A stretch of 49,872 nt of DNA, taken from assembly GCA_001430745.1 (NCBI GenBank), contig KQ482032.1, positions 1,361,155-1,411,026 on the forward strand, read 5' to 3'. Positions within the stretch are counted from its first letter, which is position 1. Every line of letters starts with the position of its first letter. The notes beneath the pieces are model-generated. The model saw only the letters and a program-made list of their open reading frames with translations. It did not search any database and had not been told where the DNA came from. Shown here piece by piece: positions 27,201 through 35,859 of the stretch. Source of the stretch: Auxenochlorella pyrenoidosa. Its lineage: Eukaryota > Chlorophyta > Trebouxiophyceae > Chlorellales > Chlorellaceae. Made by a program: the position numbers and the translations under genes.

Positions 27201-28289
27201 GTCGACTGCCTCTTCCAGCTGCAGACGCGCGGCTTCATCCGGCGCCAGGTGTTTGGCATGGCGCGCCAGGCGCTGTCGCTGGTGGCGGGCGAGGCCATCG
27301 ACGCGTACCTCACCTCCCGCCTGCGCCTGCTGCGCCAGCAGCACACCATCGGGCGCATCATCCAGCAGATACAGGCCTCCCTGTGGCCGGGGGGCGTGTG
27401 GTTCCAGCAAACGCCGGCGGCCCAGGCGCAGGCAGCAGCGGCAGCCCAGAAGGCACAGCAGGCAGCAGCAGGTGGCAGCAATGGCAGCAGTAGCAGCAAT
27501 GGCAGCAATGGAAGCAATGGCAGCAATGGCAGCGGCAGCCCTCCTGGTTATGCGCGGCCCGGGGGGATGGACCCCGAAAAGTTCTTGACGCCCGGGTGAG
27601 GCCGCAGGCGGGGGTGTGGGGGTCCAGCCAGAGGTTTCCCAGCGGGGGACTGGGAGCCGGGATTCACTGCTGGCCTGCCCACTCGGCTTGGCGTTGCAAG
27701 CTGTCTGCAAGGCTCAGCCGCGCCGCCTGCACTGTGCAGACTGCTACTGCTTGTCGCCGCTCTCAGCTCATGGCTCTCTTGCCTACCCCCCACGCCCCCA
27801 CCGTGCCCCCCACCCCCCACCCCACCCCCCACCCCACCCACCCACCCACGCCCCTCTTTCAGAGGCCCGGCCCCGCTGGATGGGGACGAGATCCGCGAGG
27901 CGGTGGAGCAGCTGCTGCTGCGCCGTGCGCCCGCCGCGGTGGTGCGCCTCGTCGGCAAGAGCGCGTACGCAAGGTGCGGCTGCCCAGAGGCCCTGTGCAT
28001 TCTGCCGGTGTGCTGCTGCATCCGAGCTCAGCTCCGCGCCTGACTCAAGGGCAGCACAGGAGTTCCAGCCCAGCCGCCTTGCATACAGTGCCGTCTGCTG
28101 TCCTGTTCTTGCTGCTCACCTGCCCAGCGCTGCTGTCCCTGCAGTGGCATGCGCGACCTCTTCGGCATGCTGCAGTCCCCGGCCTTCTGTTGCCACCTGG
28201 GCTACGGCTGCCTGGAGGTCGCCATCGTGCACCTCTTCCCAGAGCTCAAGTCGCTCTTCCGCACGCTGCAGCACGGCGGGCTGGTCTGA
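21207..28289 (+). CDS. sorting nexin with two N-terminal membrane helices, PXA, PX and Nexin_C domains
   Basis: Twenty exons: 21207-21315, 21434-21801, 22042-22131, 22258-22329, 22483-22647, 22838-23026, 23185-23354, 23529-24264, 24386-24579, 24756-24832, 25073-25166, 25334-25445, 25608-25737, 25897-26050, 26186-26340, 26424-26649, 26824-26951, 27175-27595, 27863-27973, 28145-28289. They make about 1281 residues. Two hydrophobic helices (ALLQALLATVALAGLL; NLPLALLAVVTVRFLLAAL) precede a PXA domain (about 130-330). A long Gln/Ser-rich linker follows, then a PX domain (about 634-755) with the phosphoinositide-binding RRYRQFESL and LPPKR, a Gly/Ala/Ser-rich and basic linker, and Nexin_C (about 1055-1281, ending FRTLQHGGLV). 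This resembles Mdm1/SNX13/SNX14/SNX25, which tether the ER to other membranes, but without an RGS domain. The intron at 22132-22257 has a GC donor. The first junction (21315/21434) is the least certain. Confidence 0.9.
27467..27540 (+). repeat. Asn-Gly-Ser repeat tract in coding sequence
   Basis: Imperfect GGCAGCAAT repeats code for Gly-Ser-Asn units within the Nexin_C region of the sorting nexin. They probably form a flexible surface loop. Confidence 0.8.
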
Positions 28290-29139
28290 GCCAGCGCTGC
28301 CGCTGCAGCAGCAGCTGCAGCTATGTGCGGCTGGGCAGCAGCGGTGCCCACCCGGGAGCCCGGGTGCTCCCCCAGGCCCGCATCCCCGTGAGCTTGGCGG
28401 CACGGACCAGCCTGAGCTCGCTGAGGGCGCTGGAAGTGGCTCAGGACTGGGCGCCCGCCAGCTGTAACTGCACATTCTATTGATCCCCCCCACACTTCCC
28501 TTGGTCGTGGCGCTGGTCCGCCCCATTTTGACTAAATGTGTACCCCGACATGCCGCTAATTAATTGAGCGTATGCGGCACAGCACCGAGCGCATCTTTAA
28601 ACCTGCCTCAGTAGACTTTTAGGCCGTCCACGCATGTGAGCACTGGCCCTGTGCACATCACCGTACTCAACCTGCTCTCGGTGCCAACTGCCATGACGCA
28701 GCCGTTTCGTAAGCGCAGCACACTGAGAAAAGGCAGGTTAATGCAAGCTGCCAGGGCTCCACGGTACTTTGGGCTGTGTCTGACAGCCTTCTGCTTGCAG
28801 TGGGTGGGTCCTGCTAGCGTGGCAGCTAGGTGCCAGAGGCACCACGGCAGTGCTGTGCAAAAGACTACCCTACATCCCGCAGGACCCCCGGCACTGATGC
28901 CCCAAGCTGTGAGCGGCCTGAACCTGGCCAAGAGACTAGCTTAAAGAGCAAACCAGCAGACAGGTGCCACGCAGTGATGAGCTGTGTGCTGGCGCGCCAT
29001 GCATGGCGTGTGTGCGGCAGCAGAAAAGGGGCCATGCACGCCTCCTTGACCCGAACCGCTTGCTGATCTTGCCAATTCTGACTATATCAGGCGGCCTCAC
29101 TCGCCTTTGGCAGCTCTCGTTCGCAAGAACGCAGTCTCC
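28290..29139. other. intergenic, 850 bases
   Basis: Starts with the 3' UTR of the sorting nexin gene (TGTAA at 28463) and ends with the upstream region of the first LysM-FAS1-LysM gene. No exon, tRNA or repeat was recognised. Confidence 0.5.
28463..28467 (+). terminator. TGTAA poly(A) signal, sorting nexin gene
   Basis: TGTAA about 175 bases after the stop codon. Motif and position only. Confidence 0.45.
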
Positions 29140-31744
29140 ATGTGGAAGCTCCCCCTGCTGGCGGCGGCCTGCGCCCTGGCGCTGATTTCTCCCGCAAGTG
29201 GGTCTAATGCATCGCAACGGAAAGGAGGCTCGGCCTTGCTGTCATTGTGTCCTGCGCACTCCGCGAACGCGTCAAGGGGAACGAGGGCCAGAGGGCCGTT
29301 CAGGGACCGCTGGGCACCAGAGCACCCCCAAACTTGCTTTATATCGCTGAATTCATCGCGTACGCCCGGTGCCACTGCCCTCCTGGGCGGGCAGCCGACC
29401 ACTGCGGGTACAGCAGAGAACCCTACGGGTCTGCGTGCTCCCAAGCGGCTCAACATTGCTAGTCTCAATGGTAACGACAGAATTCGCCGGCGCCGTTGTC
29501 ACCAGACCGGCTGCCGGCCGCTTGGCGGTAGCGGTCCTCGCTCTACGGCCCCCTTTACCGCCGCTGCCTGCCCTTCCCTGCAGGCGCGCACTGCAACTAC
29601 ATCGTCGAGGAGGGCGAGACCCTTGAGTCGGTAAGATCAGGCTGAGGGCGCAGCATCCACGCAGATGGTTGGGTAAGCACAGGCATGGCCGGCGTCTGCG
29701 CTAGACAGCTGTGCCACGGCAGTACCTGTCGACCGTCCCAGCTGCCATCCCGCGACTCGGTGCAGATTGCCAAGGGGTACGGCATTGAGTGGGCCAACAT
29801 CACGGCGCTGAACGACCAGATCGAGGACCCCAACCTCATCTTCGAGGGCGACGTTGTGCGCCTGCCATGCGAGGGTGCGGCAGGGTGGCGGTGCTCTGGC
29901 TGTGGCTGGGCCCGAGCCCTGCTGCGCTGCCCCGCCTTGCAGACCGGCGCATCGCTTCGCCGCTTGTGCCATGGCCATTTCCCCGCACATCCTGCGCCTC
30001 CTGGCCCTCACGGAACGGCTGTTGGGCCCTTCCCTGCTGCATCCTGCAGACCTGGAGTCTGAGGGGTCTATCGCGGAGCTGCTGGAGCACCGCAGCGACA
30101 CCTACTACGCCTTCACCGCCATTGTCAAGGCCGGCCTGCTGGAGACGCTGTCCAGTGAGCCGGGGACGGGCTGGGCGAAGACAGGGGACGCGGTAGGGAG
30201 GATGCGCAAGGTATGGGAGGAGCAGGCAGGCGGGTGCAACCCAGTCGCGCCTGCCGGCTGTGCCAGCCCGAGTGGCAGCCCAGGCGCCGGTCCTAACCCC
30301 CCTCCCCCGCGCCCCCCCGCGCAGAGAACAACAAGTGGACCGCCTTCATCCCCACCGACGACGCATTCGAGGCCTTCTTCGCCGAGGCCGGCACCAACCT
30401 GAGCGCCCTGGCCGCCGACCCCAAGAAGCTGGCCGAGGTGAGCATGCCCGCCCGCCTGGCATGCGCCCGCCTGGCCGGCCGGCCGGCTTGCCCTGCGGGC
30501 CGGGGGGGGGGGGGGGGGGGGGGGGGCATGACGACTGCAGCCCTGTGCACGCCCCCGGCCATCTGCCCCCGCTGCCAGCCTGACTGCAACGGTGTCCCCG
30601 GCAGATGCGGGCCCATGCAATTTCGTGCCTGCGCCCGCCTCATGATGCGTACCTGCTAGTCGGCCCACCCATCGTTTGCGCCCACCCCGCTGGCATGCGC
30701 CGCAGGTGCTGAGCTACCACGTCTCCCCCGATGGCGCCCTGGAGGCTGAGGACCTGGAGAACAACCAGGAGCTGTCCACCCTGCTGGAGGGCCAGGGCCT
30801 GGTGGTGAGGCGGGCGCGGCGGGCTTGCTGCGGGCAGCTGCAGTGAGGGCCCCATGGTACGGCGTGCAGCTTGCCAGCTGCAGCCCCAGGCGACGCACGA
30901 GCTGGGGCCAGCGCCGGCGCGCCGCACCCGCGCCCACCGCCGCCCCGCCCCCCCTGCCCCGCCGCCGCAGGTGGCCCTGGAGAACGGCACCGCGCTGATC
31001 AAGACCACCTCTGGGCAGGAGGCCAAGGTGGTCAGGGCCGACCTGGATGCCGGCAGCGGGGTGGTGCACCTGGTGGACGTGGTGAGGGGGGGCACCCGGG
31101 GGGGCCAGGCACGGGCAGGCGCCGCGCTGGCGCTGGGGCCTGGATGCGCCGCAGGCAGGAGTGCGGCACCGTGTGGGTGCGGCCACGCCCTGAGCCATGC
31201 ACTGCTTCCCTGGTGCCGGACAGGCCGATGGACGCGCCACTAGTGCTGTGAATATTTGCACCCTAACGCGGCCCTGTGCCTCCCTGTGCCTGCCACCAGG
31301 TGCTGCTCGCTGGCGAGGACAAGCCCGCCCCCACCCCCGAGCCCGCGCCCACCCCGGGCACCCCCGCCCGGCGGCCCTGCAACTACCGCGTCAAGGCCGG
31401 GGACAGCCTGTTCGACATCGGCCAGGTGCGGCCGGCCTGTGCCAACTGTGGCGCATGCCGAGCGTGGGTGGTGTGATCCACGCGCGCCCTACCTTTCACT
31501 TCCTGTGCGCTTGTTGTCGAAGGATCGCCTGCGCCGCCCAGTGCTGCCGGCTGGCTGCGGCAAGCTTGGTCCATCCTGGCTGAACTGCTGTTCCCGCCCC
31601 GCCGGCTTGCAGAGGTTCGGCCTGACTGTGGACGCAATTGTGCGGCTCAACCCCAAGCTCCAGAACAACCCCGACCTGATCCAGCCCGGCACTCTCCTGG
31701 TGCTGCGCCGCTGCAGGCAGCCCGCCCGCAGGGCCCTATTCTGA
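29140..31744 (+). CDS. secreted LysM-FAS1-LysM protein, copy A
   Basis: Exons 29140-29197, 29584-29630, 29766-29874, 30050-30154, 30325-30437, 30706-30804, 30971-31081, 31300-31425, 31613-31744 join in phase to 299 residues. A signal peptide (MWKLPLLAAACALALISPAS) leads to LysM 1, CNYIVEEGETLES through VVRLPC. A fasciclin domain spans about residues 74-214, with H1-like WTAFIPTDDAF, the YH-type motif LSYHV and H2-like GVVHLVDVVLL. A Pro/Thr linker (PAPTPEPAPTPG) precedes LysM 2, CNYRVKAGDSLFDIG through LLVLRRC. LysM domains bind GlcNAc-containing glycans; FAS1 domains mediate adhesion in extracellular matrices. N-glycosylation sequons NIT, NLS and NGT are present. There is no membrane anchor, so it is probably released into the wall or matrix (inference). 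A paralogue follows immediately downstream. Confidence 0.88.
30502..30526 (+). repeat. poly-G tract (25 G) in an intron
   Basis: A homopolymer in the fifth intron of LysM-FAS1-LysM copy A. Similar shorter G runs occur in introns at 37411-37430 and 48929-48950. Lengths are likely unreliable in the assembly. Confidence 0.85.
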
Positions 31745-32506
31745 GCTCAGCCCTGAGCAGCTCCATAGAGGCCGGCCCCGCCGCTCACTGCTGTTCACAT
31801 CTGACAGCTACGGCCCTTCTTGAAGCGACCATCGTTTCCATTCGCCCTGGCCGAAGGCCGGCCTCGCCATGATTCCATATTCCTCAATCCTCTTCGATCC
31901 CGCTGCCGCATGCATACCCGCTCGTGACCTCCACCATTCACATGCCGTGAATGCTCTTGCCATTGCATCAGCATCCAGCTTGTTTTGGCACAGAGGCCTT
32001 CTTTACTGCCAACCTGACACCACAACGGTATGCGTGCCCTTGCCTCACCGTTGCCATGTATCATGGTTGACACGCTGCCATGCTTCTCACCTGCCCCGCC
32101 CTTCTGTTTCATGTCCAGAAGGGCCATGCCAGCCACCATCTTTTCATGCCCCGCATCCCAAACCTTCCCCCTGCCTGGCCATTCGGACGGCCCATGAATG
32201 TAAAAACCGTGGATGCGCAAGCAGTGGGCAGGCCCAGGCACAGCTGCTGCGCACAGAAGTTTGGTTGCGCGTGCCTGCTAGTCACTGGACTCTGCAAACT
32301 GCCCTGGTTTCAACTGATGCCCTGCTGAGGCATCAGCTGCCGCCGCTGGCGCATGCGCGCTGTGCGTGGCAAGGGGAACTCTCCACTTCGTTACGGTTGG
32401 CGCGCTCCATTGAAGAATTGACAACCATCATCCGCCGTCTCACAGTCTCGACCACACTTAGCGCCGACCAGACGACGCCTGGAGTAGAGGGGCAGCAGCA
32501 GCAGAA
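31745..32506. other. spacer between the tandem LysM-FAS1-LysM genes
   Basis: A 762-base spacer with lower G+C than the genes. It holds the 3' UTR of copy A and the promoter of copy B. A 213-codon plus-strand frame (31869-32510) crosses the start of copy B and has no family resemblance, so I treat it as chance. Confidence 0.55.
32199..32203 (+). terminator. possible TGTAA poly(A) signal, copy A
   Basis: TGTAA 455 bases after the stop of copy A. It is the only one in the spacer, but further away than in the other genes. Confidence 0.3.
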
Positions 32507-35429
32507 ATGAACAAGTGGGGCCACCTGCTGCTGTGCAGCCTGGCGCTGCTGAATTATGCGGCAGGTGAGCGGCGATTGTATGAATGTGCACACAGCAGGG
32601 CTGGGGCCGAGCGAACCGCGTTGAAGCCAGGAGGGCTCTTTGTTCTTCGCGGCCCGCCGCCCCTTCCGTCCCCCCAGCTTTGGCATTGATCTCCGAGCAC
32701 GGTTGCATCCGACTTCCCGCCCCCACCCCGACCGCCACGCCAACATGCCATACACATTCCGCCGCCGCCCGCCGCCCTTGCAGCTGCCGAGCCACCGTGC
32801 AGCTACATTGTGCAGCCGGGCGACTCCCTGTTTAATGTGAGCCTGCAGTCGTGCACACCATGCTGGGGTGTCTGCACAAGGGGTACCGAGCCTGCCGCCC
32901 GGAGGCCCCGCCTACTGGAGCAGCTGCCCGGGGACAGCTGGCGCTGCTGCAGGGATGGGCACGCGCTGACCCCGCAGACCGCCCACTGACCCAGCAGTCC
33001 AAACAGGCTGGACGGGGCCGCCAGTCTTTGCGGCTCTCCTCGCACCGGGCACCTGCTCTGCAACCAGCTGCCGCTCCTTCCACTGCCAGCTGGGATGGCC
33101 CATGAGCGCCTGGCTGCCCCACCCCCTGGCTGGCGCCCTGCAGATTGGCAGCGAGTTTGAGCTGACCCAGGCCGAGGTGGCGGATGCCAACCCCCAGGTG
33201 GACGACATCGAGCTCATCCAGCCCGGCCAGGTGCTCTACCTGCCCTGCAGCGGTGAGCAAACCCCCCACCCACCCAACCCCACCTCGCCCCGCGCACCCT
33301 GCTGCTGTTGTGCCACTCTCCCTGGCCTCAGCCACTTGCGCTGCATCGCCGACTCCTGGCTTTCCCAAAGCATGTGCCCACCAACTCTCACCATGCAACG
33401 CCCCCGGCTGGGCTGCCTGAGCTTGCAAAATTTTGGGTTGCATTCTCGCTGGCTGCTTGCCACCTCACCAGGGTAGCACGCCGCCACCAGGCATGCCAAG
33501 CAGAGTGGCGGCCCTGCTGGGCCTGCCCAGCTGCCCCTGGGTACTCCTGCCTCGGTGGTCAGCACTGCTCCATGTCCCCCCCCCCCCTTCTGCAGGCAAC
33601 GCCACCGAGGGCGACAGCATCCTTGACCTGCTGGCCAACCGCCAGGATATGCACATCCTCTTCCAGGCCGTGCTGTCCGCTGGCTTTGCCGACATGTTCA
33701 ACGGTGGGCGGCGTCGGCGGGGGAGGGGGCCCCTAGAGGCCGGCCCGGCGCAGGCCTAGCCCGCCGGCTGCCGTCTGAGCGGCGCCGCTCCCTGCCCTCC
33801 ACCCCGCGCACTCGCCACCACCCTTCCGCCGCTGCAGACACCAAGGCCAAGGGCACCCTGTTTGCGCCGGGCGACGAGGCCTGGTTCCAGGTGCTGGAGC
33901 GCCTCAACATGACCGCGGGCGACCTGCTGGCCGGTGAGCGGGGCAGTGTGCCTCAGCCAGGGCCTGTCCCGGCACCCTCCCGCCGGCTCGTGCCGGAGGG
34001 CGTGTGCCCCCAAGGGTGGCGCGTGAGCGTACAGTTTACAGGGCCCGGCACTGCCTTCGGCTTGGTCAGTAGCTGCTGGGCGGGCGTGCGATTGAGCAGG
34101 CCTTGGCGCAGTGCACAAATACGCCTGCCGCCGCCGCGCGTGCCCCCCCACCCCCCAGACAAGGAGCTGCTGTCCACGGTGCTCAAGTACCACTACGCCC
34201 CCGAGGTGGTCCTGGAGGCCGAGTCCCTGGAGAACGGGCAGAACATCACCACCGCCCTGACGGGCGAAGACCTGGTGGTGAGGGGGCCGGGCCGCCTCTG
34301 CCTGGGTGCACCCATCCAGGCGAGGTTGCAGCGGCCAGCAGGGCATGGGGCAGGCATGCGGCCATCCAGGTGCTCGCCTACCAGCAGGGATGTGCGCCCT
34401 AGCTGCTGGCATTATTATGTGCACCAAACGGCAGCATGGGCCTCCCCACCCCCACTCCTGCTCCGCACCGCACGCCCCCATCGCAGGTGTACAAGCCGCG
34501 CGACATCCTGCGCATTGCCACCAACACCGGCAAGAAGGTCCGCGTGGTGGACATGGACATGCCCGCCGGCGCCGCCCTGGTGCACACCGTGAAGAACGTG
34601 AGGAAGGAGGGGGGGGGAGGGGGGGCGTGTTGTACGCGTGGCACCCGTTACATGCGCACGCGATTGCACACATCTGCTGGAGAAGTGCAATTGCGCACCG
34701 GTGCCTGCCAGTCGCGGGCCTGGGCCCAGAATGGGCCCAGAGGTGGTGCTGGCGAGGCGCAGCAGCAAGCGTTCCACATCGGCGGGCGCGCCAGCAGTGC
34801 CAGAGGCCACACTAACTTGGCCCGCGTGCACGCGGTGGGGGCTGTGCCGCAGGTGCTGTGGCCCGCCAACTCGCTGCTGGAGCTGCCCCCGCCCAGCGGC
34901 GACTGCGTGCACGTCGTCAAGGCCGGCGACACGCTCTTCCAAGTGGCCAAGGTGCGGGCTGGTGGGCTGGATGGGAGGTGCCAGGCAGGGCAGGGCCTTG
35001 CCCAGGACAGCCTCTCTGTTGACATCCCCGGCCGCTCACCCGCACCTGCTGCGTGCCAGGGCTGCTTTCACGTAACCTCTTGACGCCGCCTTCCCCTGCC
35101 TGCCTGTGCAGGATGCCGGCACCACCGTGCCCGCCCTCATCGAGCTCAACCCCGACCTGGAGCCCAACAACGGCCAGTCGCTGCAGCCGGGTGAGGGAGG
35201 GAGGGGGCCGACGTGCAGGAGCAGGGATCGACCTGCTCTGCTGGAGCAGAGCACGGACCTGTGGCTTGTGGGATGGCTTTGTGCGACGACGGTATGGGGA
35301 CGCCTCCGCTGCCGCCCTGCTGGTGCCTAGAGCAGCAGCTCAGGTGCTCCTGGGGTGCTCAGGCCGACCCACCTTGTCCTCCGCCCCGCAGGCATGGAGC
35401 TGATTCTGTACCCCAGCTGCGCTGTCTGA
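32507..35429 (+). CDS. secreted LysM-FAS1-LysM protein, copy B
   Basis: Exons 32507-32564, 32784-32836, 33144-33252, 33596-33703, 33838-33933, 34159-34277, 34487-34597, 34853-34951, 35112-35190, 35392-35429 join in phase to 289 residues. Same plan as copy A: signal peptide (MNKWGHLLLCSLALLNYAAA), LysM 1 (CSYIVQPGDSLFNIG through VLYLPC), FAS1 (GTLFAPGDEAWFQVLERL, LKYHY, AALVHTVKNVL), then LysM 2 (CVHVVKAGDTLFQVAK through LILYPSC) near the C-terminus. It lacks the Pro/Thr linker of copy A. Sequons NAT, NMT and NIT are present. Exons 1, 3 and 7 have exactly the same lengths as in copy A (58, 109 and 111 bases), showing tandem duplication. Protein identity between the copies looks modest, so the duplication is not very recent. 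Likely extracellular, binding amino-sugar glycans (inference). Confidence 0.88.
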
Positions 35430-35859
35430 GCCAGCAGCCCACCAGTGGCTGTTGGCACCTGCCGCCCAGTGCCTGCTGTGCAGCGGTGCAAGCCCGCTGC
35501 CAGGAAGCACTCTAGACGCGCCGCAGTGCGCTGCCTGCCGCCTGACTGCCAGCCCATTACAGCCGACGAGCAGGCGTGCATCCCACCTTCACTCAATGCC
35601 ATGCTGTGCGATACTCCCCCTCCATGGATGCCTAGTACGATGCCGCGATTCCTACACGATTCCCTGTTTTTTTGCATTCATCCCCCCTGCGGCCACGTAG
35701 CGTCCGACCTGCTGCAACAGTCCGCTGCTCGTGCCACAGACAGAAGGCCAGGCGGAGTGGCAGCAAATGGCAGCGCAAGCAGGCGGGGTCGCCTAGTGGG
35801 GCACGGGCACTAGGCAACGCTTGAGAAAGGAGTCGAAAGCACTTTACCACAGCGCTGCC
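35430..35859. other. convergent 3' spacer
   Basis: Lies between the stop codons of copy B (plus) and NCBP3 (minus). Apart from a minus-strand TGTAA at 35557-35561, I see nothing in it. Confidence 0.5.
35557..35561 (-). terminator. TGTAA poly(A) signal, NCBP3-like gene
   Basis: Reads TGTAA on the minus strand, about 300 bases after the NCBP3-like stop. Motif and position only. Confidence 0.4.

Noticed and set aside
31869..32510. 213-codon frame between the two LysM-FAS1-LysM genes
   Set aside because: It has no signal peptide or domain, ends inside the start of copy B, and lies where 3' UTR and promoter are expected.
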